32,016 nt of DNA from a virus. The notes under the pieces are model-generated. The model worked only from the letters and a program-made list of their open reading frames with translations, did no database searches and had not been told where the DNA came from. The position numbers were made by a program, and so were the translations under genes. Below, one piece after another: positions 13,538-21,864 of the stretch. The stretch lies in IMG/VR virus record IMGVR_UViG_3300007523_000048, positions 1 to 32,016 of that record; one strand, written 5' to 3'. How positions within the stretch are numbered: the first letter of the stretch is position 1; each line of letters opens with the position of its first letter.

Positions 13538-14004
13538 TTATCAAGAATAAACCAATTAGGTGTATCCCGTTTATTCCATACACAGAAACTACTTTTTTCT
13601 TTAATGTAGTAGTTACGATAAGCCTCAACCGTATCATCTAACTTACAATCATCAGGCATTGCCTGTGGTGGGTCTGTGAACGGAATTTTAGGTAACTGAG
13701 GTTCATTGTCACGACACCATTCAATAATTACCTGTGACTTGTGTACCTTACCATATCGATGAGTGTATTCATAGGACAACTCTAACCCTAAGTCACATAA
13801 CCAACGATAGTTATTTATCGATTGTCTTGTCCATATTGTGGATGGATGGTTTTTATGTGTTAATCGATATGGTGCCTCTGTACCAAATAACCATTGTGTT
13901 GCACATAACAGTTGAGCCGTTTCCAATATCATCTTAACAACATGTTTGTTACAATGATATTCAGCACATTTTTTTGTTTCCCTATCTAAATAAAATATAT
14001 TCAT
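13513..14004 (-). CDS. Conserved phage protein (MNIFYLD...HCNKHVVKM family)
   Basis: A 163-aa protein with a pattern I remember from many phage genomes: M-N-I-F-Y-L-D, C-A-E-Y-H-C-N-K-H-V-V-K-M-I-L-E-T-A-Q-L-L, N-H-P-S-T-I-W-T-R, N-Y-R-W-L, E-Y-T-H-R-Y-G-K-x-H-K-S, A-M-P-D and A-Y-R-N-Y-Y-I-K-E-K. The invariant His, Cys and Arg residues suggest an enzyme, possibly a DNA-processing one, but its activity is not established to my knowledge. It is the second gene of a minus operon and overlaps the first by 4 nt. Confidence 0.75.
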   Translation of the reverse strand: MNIFYLDRETKKCAEYHCNKHVVKMILETAQLLCATQWLFGTEAPYRLTHKNHPSTIWTRQSINNYRWLCDLGLELSYEYTHRYGKVHKSQVIIEWCRDNEPQLPKIPFTDPPQAMPDDCKLDDTVEAYRNYYIKEKSSFCVWNKRDTPNWFILDNQMSVNTM

Positions 14005-14345
14005 AATACTACACTGTTTAAAAACTCATCCATACTTATTTCAATACCCGTTTTAATTCGATTAGGTTTCACATCCCAGCCAGTATTAATATGTGGTACA
14101 TTTGTAGTTAACACAAAGGTTAAATAAACCTTATTACCCAGTCTCCTAATATTTTCATTACTAAACCAATTAACATATGAATTATAATTAGTCCCATATG
14201 TCAACCAACCCTCACCAACTAAATTATTTATTTTATCCCTAACTGAAGGTTCGTAAAACCCAATAATAGTGGTATCAATACAGTATTCGGTATCATATTT
14301 TAATTCAAAACATGCTATATCATCAACCCAATCAAAATCACCCAT
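14001..14345 (-). CDS. FDW-motif small protein
   Basis: A 114-aa protein starting MGDFDWVDDIACFELKYD. The FDW motif directly follows the start codon, as in the other minus-strand and leaderless family members. The body (Y-C-I-D-T-T-I-I-G-F-Y, V-G-E-G-W-L-T-Y-G, V-Y-L-T-F-V-L-T-T-N-V-P-H) looks beta-rich and matches nothing I know. It is transcribed from a perfect host-type promoter and is therefore probably made early, unlike the capsid-targeted relatives. Confidence 0.7.
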   Translation of the reverse strand: MGDFDWVDDIACFELKYDTEYCIDTTIIGFYEPSVRDKINNLVGEGWLTYGTNYNSYVNWFSNENIRRLGNKVYLTFVLTTNVPHINTGWDVKPNRIKTGIEISMDEFLNSVVL

Positions 14346-14361
14346 ATTAATTAATTTTTAC

Positions 14362-14393
14362 CAAATATAGGGTTTATTAATCGTTTAACCAAA
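14362..14393 (-). promoter_or_regulatory. Host-type promoter TTTG-N20-TATATTTG
   Basis: On the minus strand, TTTG (14390-14393), 20 nt, TATATTTG (14362-14369), about 16 nt before the ATG at 14345. Confidence 0.62.
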
Positions 14394-14408
14394 TTTATAT
14401 TGATAATT

Positions 14409-14618
14409 ATGGAGGATAAACAAAAAGAACAAGTAGAACACCCGAAACATTATAATGTTGGGATTGAGGTGTGGGATTACACATCGTCACATAAATTAGA
14501 TTTTTTAGAGGGTAACGTGGTAAAGTACGTTACAAGATGGAGACATAAAAACGGAATACAGGACCTATATAAGTGTCGTGAGTATTTGGATAAATTAATC
14601 GAGGTGAATAAAGGGTAA
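14409..14618 (+). CDS. DUF3310-family phage protein
   Basis: A 69-aa protein with the DUF3310 signature: H-P-K-H-Y-N-x-G-I-E-V-W-D-Y near residues 11-23, L-E-G-N-V-V-K-Y-V-T-R-W-R-H-K-N-G, then D-L-Y-K-C-R-E-Y-L-D-K-L-I. The family is common in phages; it is often annotated as a nucleotide kinase-related protein, but its biochemical role is unsettled. The ATG at 14409 is chosen over a TTG at 14400 because it is preceded by TTGATAATT, as in other starts here. Confidence 0.85.
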   Translation: MEDKQKEQVEHPKHYNVGIEVWDYTSSHKLDFLEGNVVKYVTRWRHKNGIQDLYKCREYLDKLIEVNKG

Positions 14619-14626
14619 ATGTGTGG

Positions 14627-14635
14627 ATATTTATT
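14627..14635 (+). promoter_or_regulatory. ATATTTATT late-type motif
   Basis: GGATATTTATTAATAAAATA lies about 13 nt before the ATG at 14649. The spacing leaves room for a short leader. Confidence 0.45.
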
Positions 14636-14648
14636 AATAAAATAAAAG

Positions 14649-16175
14649 ATGACATACATTCTACCAAAAAATTTATTAATAGAGTCTGGTATACGAAACA
14701 TACGGGAGTTATCCAAAAGATATAAAAAAGCTAAGATTTATTTTCACCAAGATTTAGATGGTGTAACAACAGCTTTAGGTATGAAGTATTATTTAGAGAA
14801 TAACGGTATTAAAGTGGTTGATGCTGAAACTATTCAATATGGTGATACCGAATTTTCAGTTAAAAAACCAGACGCTAGTGGTGAGGTGATGCCTGTTTTA
14901 GTGGATTTCGCACACGGAAAACCAATGTTTGTAATACACACAGACCACCACGATTCACAAGTGGGGGTTGAAAAGAATACATCAACATCATTTAAACAAT
15001 CAAGGTCAAATGTTGAAACGGTTTCACAAATTTTATCACCCTCTGACATATTCCCATCGGACGATATTAAAATGATATCAACGGTTGATTCAGCTGATTT
15101 CGTTAGTATGGGTGTGACTGTTGATGATGTTATGAGTTTTGTGTTTAGTAATAAAACAAATGAAGTAGTTAATGGTTCATCTGTGATAAAAAAATTCATT
15201 TTATGGGTTAAGACCAATTTAGGAAAAAAACCTAAATTAAATAATGAATTTCAGGTCAGTGGAAGGAAAAAAATAATGTCATTAGTAACAAATAAATTAC
15301 TTTTAGCTTATAAAAACAAACCTAAGTTCTTAGAAAGGTTAGTTTTGGAATCAACCCCATCGTTAGTAAATATTTATGTTAATATTCTTAAAATGGCTAA
15401 GGAAAGTGGTTACGCCACACCTGAGGAAATGACAAAACACCAAACAGACTACACACAAGCACAAAAAAGTAGTGATAGTGTTAAATATGACAAAGATTAT
15501 GGGATTATCACACAATACGGTGGAGGTTCAATGTTCAAACCTGGTTCGTATGATAGATACACACCATTTAAAAACAACCCTGACGCTAATTTTATTGTTT
15601 TAGTATGGCCAATGGGTCTTATGCAATCAAGTTGTAACCCATTTCAAACAAATAGGTCACTAAAAGGTGTTAACCTTGGTGATATTGCTCAAGAAGTCTT
15701 AATAAAATTCAAAGAAGAGTTACAAAATGTCACATTAACCTTCGATACAATCAAATATTTCTCGGAAAAACATAAATCATTCACAGAAGATAGTGTTGGT
15801 TTTACTTATAGTGATATGGTTGCGTTATTTAACGATACTGATGGTGGTATTAAAGGTTTGGGTGAGACACCTAAGGGTTCTTCATCTGAATACACCGTAG
15901 AACGATGGCAGGCAGCAATTAAAAAGATTATGAGTAAACCATATAGCTCATTAAGTGATAAAGAAGTGAAAGCACTTAAATTACTATCACTTAATGGTTG
16001 GGATATGATTCAATCACAGTCAGGTGGTCATAAGTGTATAACAAACATATCGGGTTTTATGTATTTTGGTAAAAATGGGGTTCCATTTATGAAAAAAATA
16101 GCTCGTGAATTCTATAATGAACTTAAAAGACGAATTGATGTTGATAAAGATGTTGATTTAGCTAGTGAAGATTAA
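14649..16175 (+). CDS. DHH-family phosphoesterase
   Basis: A 508-aa protein. DHH motifs: F-H-Q-D-L-D-G-V-T-T-A (D35, D37), V-L-V-D-F (D86), H-T-D-H-H-D (D99-H100-H101) and S-T-V-D-S-A-D (D147, D150). Near the C-terminus S-G-G-H-K (458-462) fits the G-G-H substrate-binding motif of a DHHA1-type domain. Family members (RecJ, NrnA, GdpP) cleave phosphodiester bonds in ssDNA, nanoRNA or cyclic dinucleotides with Mn2+. This protein is too divergent for me to assign the substrate. It is oriented toward ClpC, with a shared terminator between them. Confidence 0.85.
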   Translation: MTYILPKNLLIESGIRNIRELSKRYKKAKIYFHQDLDGVTTALGMKYYLENNGIKVVDAETIQYGDTEFSVKKPDASGEVMPVLVDFAHGKPMFVIHTDHHDSQVGVEKNTSTSFKQSRSNVETVSQILSPSDIFPSDDIKMISTVDSADFVSMGVTVDDVMSFVFSNKTNEVVNGSSVIKKFILWVKTNLGKKPKLNNEFQVSGRKKIMSLVTNKLLLAYKNKPKFLERLVLESTPSLVNIYVNILKMAKESGYATPEEMTKHQTDYTQAQKSSDSVKYDKDYGIITQYGGGSMFKPGSYDRYTPFKNNPDANFIVLVWPMGLMQSSCNPFQTNRSLKGVNLGDIAQEVLIKFKEELQNVTLTFDTIKYFSEKHKSFTEDSVGFTYSDMVALFNDTDGGIKGLGETPKGSSSEYTVERWQAAIKKIMSKPYSSLSDKEVKALKLLSLNGWDMIQSQSGGHKCITNISGFMYFGKNGVPFMKKIAREFYNELKRRIDVDKDVDLASED

Positions 16176-16181
16176 AAATAA

Positions 16182-16212
16182 AAAACCCCTACCATAAATT
16201 GGTAGGGGTTTT
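16182..16212. terminator. Bidirectional rho-independent terminator
   Basis: A 12-bp perfect stem AAAACCCCTACC / GGTAGGGGTTTT with a 7-nt loop (16194-16200), flanked by A-rich sequence on one side and T-rich on the other. It lies in the gap between two convergent genes (DHH and ClpC) and can serve both. Confidence 0.92.
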
Positions 16213-16216
16213 GTTT

Positions 16217-18709
16217 TTACTTCTCTATAGTTTCGGGTTTAATAATTTCGACTGTTACATCGTCTTTTTTATAACCAACCTTGATTATGTCACCTTCTTC
16301 AACGTCACCTTCAAGTAACCTTTCAGCGATTGGGTCTTCGATGAATTTTTGGATAGCTCTGTTAAGTGGTCTAGCTCCATATTTTTCGTCGTAACCAACT
16401 TCAGCGATGTGTTCTTTCAACCTCGGTGTGATTTTAACCGAATAACCTAAATCAGCTATTCTATTAGTTAAATCTTTAAGTGGTAACTCAACCATTTTCT
16501 TAATATCCTCTTTTGTAAGGGAATTAAAAACAATAATCTCATCTAATCGATTTAAGAATTCAGGTGCGAATGATTTTTTTAATGATTCTTGGATAATATC
16601 ATTAGTTAATATATCCTGAGTCTCAATCTTCGCCTTAGTCCCAAAACCAACACCAGTCCCAAAGTCTTGTAACTTTCTAGCTCCAATGTTTGATGTCATG
16701 ATAATCATGGTGTTCTTAAAGTTCACCTTTCTACCCAACGAGTCAGTTAAGTGACCCTCATCTAACAATTGAAGTAAGATGTTAAACACATCAGGGTGTG
16801 CTTTTTCAATCTCATCCAATAAAATCACTGAATATGGTTTTCTTCTAACTTTTTCAGTTAATTGTCCACCTTCCTCATAACCAATGTATCCCGGAGGTGC
16901 TCCAACTAACTTAGATACAGCGTGTTTCTCCATGTATTCAGACATATCAATTCTAATTAACGAATCAGTCGTCCCAAATACGTTCTCAGCTAACATCTTA
17001 GTCAAATGTGTTTTACCCACACCCGTTGGACCTAAGAACATAAATGTTCCCATTGGTTTGTCAGCCTTATTGATACCAATTCTACTCCTTTTAATCGCTT
17101 TAGAAATTTGAGTGATAGCATCATCCTGACCAAGTACCTTAGTTTTCAACTCTTTTTCCATGTTGATTAACTTTTGGATTTCATCTTTACCAACCTTAGT
17201 CACTGGAATACCAGTAGACATAGAAACTACCTTAGCGACATCATCTTCGGTAATAATTTTTCGACTTTTATTGGTATCTGAATTCCATTTTTCTGTCTCA
17301 ACTTCTAATTTTTCTTGAAGTTGTCTTTCTTCATCACGAAGTCTTGCTGCTTCCTCATATTTCTGTGATTTAACAACAGCAACTTTTTTATAACCAATTT
17401 CAACAATTTCTTCTTCTAAATCCAAAATCACTTTTGGTGGTTTAGCGTGGACTTGTGCTCTAGCACCAACCTCATCCAAAATGTCAATCGACTTATCAGG
17501 TTGTTCTCTGTCAGTAACATACCTATCAGATAACCTTACACAAGCCTCAATAGCTTCATCAGTGTAAGTAACTTTGTGGTGGTCCTCATACTTATCCTTG
17601 ATGTTGTTAAGGATAACTAAAGTATCCGCGGTTGAAGGTGGGTTAATCATAACATTTTGGAAACGTCTTGTTAATGCCTTATCCTTTTCGATGTGTTCAC
17701 GGAACTCATCAAGAGTTGTCGCTCCAATACACTGAATTTGACCACTAGCTAAAGCTGGCTTTAACATATTCGACGCGTCCATTGAACCTGAAGCGTTTCC
17801 AGCACCAACCATCGTGTGAATTTCGTCAATAAACAATATAACATCATCAACTTTTTCAAGTTCTTCCATTATACCCTTTAATCTTTCCTCAAATTGTCCT
17901 CGGTATTTAGTACCAGCAACTAATGAACCTAAATCTAACGATACAATTCTCATACCGAATAAAATTCTAGGACATTTTCTAGTTACAATTTTAAGTGCTA
18001 AACCTTCAACAATAGCTGTTTTCCCAACACCAGGTTCACCAATTAAGATAGGGTTATTTTTCTTTCTTCTAGAAAGAATTTGAGACACCTTCTCAATCTC
18101 CTCATCTCTACCAATTATTGGGTCTATTGAACCATTTTCAGCTAATTTAGTAACATCTTTACCGAAATTATCTAAAATTGGTGTTGTTGACTTTGCTGAC
18201 TTACCTTTTGTTTTCTTTCCGAAATTGTTGTCATCTACTTCATCATATCCATCTGTCATACTCATATTTATTTGTTCTTTGGTTTCTATTAATGTTTGTT
18301 TGAATGTTTTATAAGTTATACCTTTATTTCCTAAAAATCTAGTCCCATCCAAAGATTCGTTTTTTAATATAGCTAGAAATATGTGTTCAACACCAATAAA
18401 TCTATCATTTAACTTATCAGATTCAAGTTCAGCTGATGATATAACATTTTTTGATGATTCACTAAAAGGTAATATTTTAGATTTAATAGGGGGACTACTT
18501 GGTTTAGTTAAAATATAACCTTCTAACACAGCTTGTATATCCTCAACATCCGTACCCATTTCAGTTAAAACATCCACCACATCATTATTATCATTTAACA
18601 TTGCTAATAATATGTGTTCAGGTCTTATCTTCACATCACCTAATCTATTAGACTCTTTAAACGCTTGTTTAAATATCGTCCTAACTTTTGGTATCATTCT
18701 TTTACTCAT
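16217..18709 (-). CDS. clpC: ClpC-type AAA+ unfoldase
   Basis: An 830-aa protein with full ClpC architecture. N-domain repeats span about 1-145. D1 has Walker A G-E-P-G-V-G-K-T (224-231) and Walker B F-I-D-E (293-296). A short UVR-like middle segment (Y-E-E-A-A-R-L-R-D-E, 451-460) is ClpC-like, not the long ClpB coiled coil. D2 has G-P-T-G-V-G-K-T (560-567) and L-L-D-E (630-633). The G-V-G-F sequence at 686-689 is in the place of the loop that docks onto ClpP, so it may work with host ClpP. D-F-G-T-G-V-G-F-G-T followed by F-A-P-E-F-L-N-R-L-D-E strongly recalls Bacteroidota ClpC, suggesting acquisition from the host. No ClpP gene is seen in the window. Confidence 0.93.
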   Translation of the reverse strand: MSKRMIPKVRTIFKQAFKESNRLGDVKIRPEHILLAMLNDNNDVVDVLTEMGTDVEDIQAVLEGYILTKPSSPPIKSKILPFSESSKNVISSAELESDKLNDRFIGVEHIFLAILKNESLDGTRFLGNKGITYKTFKQTLIETKEQINMSMTDGYDEVDDNNFGKKTKGKSAKSTTPILDNFGKDVTKLAENGSIDPIIGRDEEIEKVSQILSRRKKNNPILIGEPGVGKTAIVEGLALKIVTRKCPRILFGMRIVSLDLGSLVAGTKYRGQFEERLKGIMEELEKVDDVILFIDEIHTMVGAGNASGSMDASNMLKPALASGQIQCIGATTLDEFREHIEKDKALTRRFQNVMINPPSTADTLVILNNIKDKYEDHHKVTYTDEAIEACVRLSDRYVTDREQPDKSIDILDEVGARAQVHAKPPKVILDLEEEIVEIGYKKVAVVKSQKYEEAARLRDEERQLQEKLEVETEKWNSDTNKSRKIITEDDVAKVVSMSTGIPVTKVGKDEIQKLINMEKELKTKVLGQDDAITQISKAIKRSRIGINKADKPMGTFMFLGPTGVGKTHLTKMLAENVFGTTDSLIRIDMSEYMEKHAVSKLVGAPPGYIGYEEGGQLTEKVRRKPYSVILLDEIEKAHPDVFNILLQLLDEGHLTDSLGRKVNFKNTMIIMTSNIGARKLQDFGTGVGFGTKAKIETQDILTNDIIQESLKKSFAPEFLNRLDEIIVFNSLTKEDIKKMVELPLKDLTNRIADLGYSVKITPRLKEHIAEVGYDEKYGARPLNRAIQKFIEDPIAERLLEGDVEEGDIIKVGYKKDDVTVEIIKPETIEK

Positions 18710-18714
18710 TGGTA

Positions 18715-18746
18715 CAAATATACATAAAATATTACATCACATCAAG
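18715..18746 (-). promoter_or_regulatory. Host-type promoter CTTG-N20-TATATTTG for clpC
   Basis: On the minus strand, CTTG (18743-18746), 20 nt, TATATTTG (18715-18722), 5 nt, then the ATG at 18709. Confidence 0.62.
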
Positions 18747-18887
18747 TTTTAAATTTATTTTTATTTATTTTTTTGTGATAATCTTAGTAATAAGTAACTC
18801 CTACAAATATATAAAGAATTAACTAAATAACAAACAATATTTAGTTTTATTTTAAAAAAATCTATATTTAAGTTAAATTAAAGAAAT

Positions 18888-19094
18888 ATGGAATATAAAG
18901 AATTAACAATCCTATTTAAGGATAACCCAAATAGTGATGATGAATTTGGGGGTACACATAAAGTTGTCTTTTCTAATGCTAGTATAACGATAACAGGTGA
19001 TTACTGTGTAGTGGGTGTAGAAACTAATAAAAAATCGGTAGTTGGTAAAATATACCATCTTAATACGATAATCAGTTATATCGGTAAAGACTAA
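18888..19094 (+). CDS. Hypothetical protein, 68 aa
   Basis: Starts MEYKELTILFKDNPNSDDEFGG. The pattern is beta-rich, with T-I-L-F-K-D-N-P, V-V-F-S-N-A-S-I-T-I-T-G-D-Y, V-V-G-V-E-T and V-G-K-I-Y-H-L-N-T-I. No family is recognised. A TATATTTAAG element lies about 16 nt upstream. The gene shares one base (TAATG) with the KTSC gene, so it leads the small operon that ends with thyA. Confidence 0.65.
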   Translation: MEYKELTILFKDNPNSDDEFGGTHKVVFSNASITITGDYCVVGVETNKKSVVGKIYHLNTIISYIGKD

Positions 19095-19432
19095 TGTTAG
19101 TTGATAAAGTGTTTCAAGAGGACGGAACAATGGAGTGTTTATATAAGTCGACAAATATTTTAATGTCGGAGTATAATGAAAAAACACAGAATTTAATTAT
19201 CACATTTAATTATGGTGGTAAATATGCTTACCATAATGTATCATATAAAGATTACCTAAGGTTTGAAGCTGATGAATCACAAGGTAAGGTTTTTAACAAA
19301 TACATTAAAATTCATAAAACAGATAATTTAGGTAAAGTTGATACTAGCTTGATGCTTGAAAGAATAAACAATATGTTTAAGAAAGATATCAAAGAGGAAA
19401 AAGAAGGAATTAATGATGAAAACGTAGAATAA
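19094..19432 (+). CDS. KTSC-domain protein
   Basis: A 112-aa protein. Residues about 17-75 fit the KTSC pattern: Y-K-S-T-N-I-L-M-S-E-Y-N, L-I-I-T-F-N-Y-G-G-K-Y-A-Y-H-N-V-S, then F-E-A-D-E-S-Q-G-K-V-F-N-K-Y-I-K. The domain is found in many phage and bacterial proteins, with proposed links to nucleic-acid metabolism, but its activity is not firmly known. The C-terminal ~30 residues are a charged tail. It overlaps the upstream gene by one base. Confidence 0.8.
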   Translation: MLVDKVFQEDGTMECLYKSTNILMSEYNEKTQNLIITFNYGGKYAYHNVSYKDYLRFEADESQGKVFNKYIKIHKTDNLGKVDTSLMLERINNMFKKDIKEEKEGINDENVE

Positions 19433-19444
19433 GGGTATTACCAT

Positions 19445-19618
19445 ATGATTAATATGAAAAAGAAAAAAATACAATACGCGATAATAGTTGATGAGGGTTA
19501 CTATTGTGTTGTTGAGGTTAAAAAATTTTTATATATTTTTAGGTATGCTAAAGGTGTATTTGAGTTTAAAACTCTTTGTGAGGCTAATAACTTTATAAAC
19601 GAATTAAAAAAAATATGA
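19445..19618 (+). CDS. Hypothetical 57-aa basic protein
   Basis: A short frame, MINMKKKKIQYAIIVDEGYY and on (alternative start at 19454). It reads as strand-strand-strand-helix: Y-C-V-V-E-V, F-L-Y-I-F-R-Y, V-F-E-F-K-T-L-C-E-A-N-N-F-I-N-E-L. Its TGA overlaps the ATG of thyA by 4 nt (ATGA), so it is translationally coupled to thymidylate synthase. No family is recognised. Confidence 0.6.
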   Translation: MINMKKKKIQYAIIVDEGYYCVVEVKKFLYIFRYAKGVFEFKTLCEANNFINELKKI

Positions 19619-20733
19619 ATAAATTAGATAAAGATTACCAAAATATACTTAGTGACATAATAGATTTTGGTGTTAAAAAGGAAGATAGAACTGGTACTGG
19701 TACTATTTCATTGTTCTCACATCAAATAAGTCATGATATGTCAACTGGGTTTCCTTTATTAACAACTAAAAAAATGTTTACCAAAGGAATAATAACTGAA
19801 TTATTATGGTTTCTTAAAGGAGATACAAATATAAAATATCTCGTGGATAATGGTTGTAATATTTGGAATGGTGATTCCTATAAAATATATCGTAAAATAG
19901 CTGGTGCTTATGAAGAACCAGATTATGATGTTCATATTGATGACCCTAATGAAAATTCAATTAGGTTGATGACAATTAATGAATTTACTGATAGAATTAA
20001 AACTGATAATAAATTTGCTAAGAATTGGGGTGATTTAGGTCCCATATATGGTAAGCAATGGAGGAGTTGGGAGAGGTACGGTTATAGAGGAGTTCAGAAT
20101 GGTGCTCTTGATTGTGGCTTAATTTCACAAGAAGAAACTAATAAAGAAATATACATAGACCAAATATCCAACCTAATTTCAGAACTCAAATCAAACCCAG
20201 ATTCAAGACGACTAATGGTTTCAGCTTGGAATGTTGGTGAATTAGAGCAAATGACTTTACCTCCATGTCACTGGGCATTTGAGTGTTATACTGAAGAATT
20301 AAGTGACGAGGAAAGGATTGCATTAATTCAACATACTGGTATGGATTCACTTAAACCCACTGCTCGTAAATTATGGATGGATGAAAACAATATCCCAAAA
20401 AGAAAACTTAGTCTTAAATGGCATCAAAGAAGTGTTGATACATTTTTAGGTTTACCATTTAATATAGCATCTTATGGTTTGTTATTAGAAATGTTAGCTA
20501 AGGAGGTTAATATGGTTCCTAGTTTTTTAATAGGAGATTTAACCAATGTACATTTATATTCTAATCATATAGAACAAGCTAAAGAACAGTTGAGTAGGAG
20601 TTCATTTGACTTACCTAGATTAGAGATACATGGTGAACCTATTGGTTCTAATATATCGGACTATAGTATTGACCAATTTAAATTTACCGGGTACGAATCA
20701 CACCCAAGTATAAAAGCACCTTTATCGAATTAA
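19615..20733 (+). CDS. thyA: Thymidylate synthase, ThyA type, with two insertions
   Basis: A 372-aa protein (the usual bacterial ThyA is about 264). Conserved features: R-T-G-T-G-T (25-30), L-L-W-F-L-K-G-D-T-N, P-P-C-H-W with catalytic Cys218, and L-P-F-N-I-A-S-Y with Asn283. Asn at that place favours dUMP over dCMP as substrate, so dTMP synthesis using methylene-tetrahydrofolate is expected, not hydroxymethylation. Extra segments sit at about 90-140 and 225-262 (after the catalytic Cys), which explain the added length and could bind partners. It is the last gene of the operon starting at 18888 and ends 4 nt into the convergent gene. Confidence 0.93.
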   Translation: MNKLDKDYQNILSDIIDFGVKKEDRTGTGTISLFSHQISHDMSTGFPLLTTKKMFTKGIITELLWFLKGDTNIKYLVDNGCNIWNGDSYKIYRKIAGAYEEPDYDVHIDDPNENSIRLMTINEFTDRIKTDNKFAKNWGDLGPIYGKQWRSWERYGYRGVQNGALDCGLISQEETNKEIYIDQISNLISELKSNPDSRRLMVSAWNVGELEQMTLPPCHWAFECYTEELSDEERIALIQHTGMDSLKPTARKLWMDENNIPKRKLSLKWHQRSVDTFLGLPFNIASYGLLLEMLAKEVNMVPSFLIGDLTNVHLYSNHIEQAKEQLSRSSFDLPRLEIHGEPIGSNISDYSIDQFKFTGYESHPSIKAPLSN

Positions 20734-21068
20734 TTTTTAGATTGTAATTTTTCATAAGTCTGTACAAAGGTAATCTGCATACATGGTTTATCTTGGTGCA
20801 TACTTTCGGCTTTAATTATGAACATGGGACCATCAGTGTATATTGAATACATAAGTTTGTTGGTCTCATCTTCATAACCGATAAAATTAATCTTAATATC
20901 CGTATAACCAACACTTCTTAATCTTTCCATTACAAGTGGTTTAACACCCGAACCATCACACTTAATGTTCTTTAATTGTTTAGCAACATCAATTACCTTA
21001 TACTCATTAGCCTTGTACTCCATAATTTTTTTTAACTGTTCTTCATTAATTAACACTTTCTTTTTCAT
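20730..21068 (-). CDS. Hypothetical protein with capsid-targeting-like start (MKKKVLINEE)
   Basis: A 112-aa protein. Its first ten residues are basic and end I7-N-E9, the same design as the MNIKKIIKE leader, and its promoter is of the late type (ATATTTATT, then AAAT and ATG). It lacks the FDW motif. The body has M-E-R-L-R-S-V-G-Y-T-D-I-K-I-N-F-I and C-M-Q-I-T-F-V-Q-T-Y and matches no family I know. It could be another virion-packaged protein, by analogy only. Confidence 0.6.
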   Translation of the reverse strand: MKKKVLINEEQLKKIMEYKANEYKVIDVAKQLKNIKCDGSGVKPLVMERLRSVGYTDIKINFIGYEDETNKLMYSIYTDGPMFIIKAESMHQDKPCMQITFVQTYEKLQSKN

Positions 21069-21072
21069 ATTT

Positions 21073-21081
21073 AATAAATAT
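21073..21081 (-). promoter_or_regulatory. ATATTTATT late-type motif, minus strand
   Basis: On the minus strand ATATTTATTAAATATG, leading into the gene at 21068. It is divergent from and adjacent to the plus-strand motif at 21087. Confidence 0.45.
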
Positions 21082-21086
21082 ATAGA

Positions 21087-21095
21087 ATATTTATA
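21087..21095 (+). promoter_or_regulatory. ATATTTATA late-type motif
   Basis: GAATATTTATAAGATATATGG, 6 nt before the ATG at 21102. It probably drives the head-protein operon 21102-25908. Confidence 0.5.
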
Positions 21096-21101
21096 AGATA
21101 T

Positions 21102-21851
21102 ATGGAAAAGATGAATAAAACTATAGATTTATCTGGGTTCAAAATGAAAGACACCTTAAACCCTAAAATTTGGGATGGTGAAAAGTTAAAACCTGAGATA
21201 AGAAAAACATTATTGAAAATAGCTGATGACTATTTTGAGGGTTTAGGTTTAGGCTCAGAAGTCGATATTGAAGATGTGTCTATGACTGGTAGTTTAGCTA
21301 ATTACAATTGGTCTAAGTATTCAGATGTTGATTTACATATTCTAACTAACTATGATGATATACCGGTTGATGAAGATTTGGTTTTAGATTTCTTAAAGTC
21401 TAAAAGTGGTAGTTGGAATGATACACACGATATTAAAATATATGGTTTTGATGTTGAGATTTATGTTCAAGACATAGATGAGAAACACACATCAACAGGT
21501 GTCTACTCAATACTTAATGATGAGTGGACATTAAAACCAAAACAACAAGATGTTAAAATAAATAAAAAATCTGTAACACATAAAGCTACTGTTATTATGG
21601 ATAGAGTTGAAGACCTTTATAATGACATACATGATGAACGTAATTACGAAACAATCATAGTAAAAGCCCAAAAAATACAAGATAGAATTAAAAAAATGAG
21701 ACAAACTGGTCTTGATTCCGTTGGTGAGTTTTCCGTTGAAAACATGGCCTTTAAATCACTTAGAAGGAACGGTACTTTAGAAAGATTATCAGATATTAAG
21801 ACATTAGCTTATGATAAATCCTTAACTATGGAAAATATTAGATATTTATAA
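21102..21851 (+). CDS. Nucleotidyltransferase-fold protein
   Basis: A 249-aa protein with the polymerase-beta-like signature T-G-S-L-A-N-Y-N-W-S-K-Y-S-D-V-D-L-H-I: G63-S64, then D75 and D77. A further acidic residue on the next strand (V-E-I-Y-V-Q-D) would complete the metal site. The opening D-L-S-G-F-K-M-K-D-T-L-N-P-K-I-W recurs in related phage proteins I remember. Such proteins transfer nucleotides to RNA, protein or small molecules; the target is unknown. The C-terminal helical part is basic. It begins the operon of probable head genes. Confidence 0.8.
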   Translation: MEKMNKTIDLSGFKMKDTLNPKIWDGEKLKPEIRKTLLKIADDYFEGLGLGSEVDIEDVSMTGSLANYNWSKYSDVDLHILTNYDDIPVDEDLVLDFLKSKSGSWNDTHDIKIYGFDVEIYVQDIDEKHTSTGVYSILNDEWTLKPKQQDVKINKKSVTHKATVIMDRVEDLYNDIHDERNYETIIVKAQKIQDRIKKMRQTGLDSVGEFSVENMAFKSLRRNGTLERLSDIKTLAYDKSLTMENIRYL

Positions 21852-21864
21852 TAAAAAACTAACT

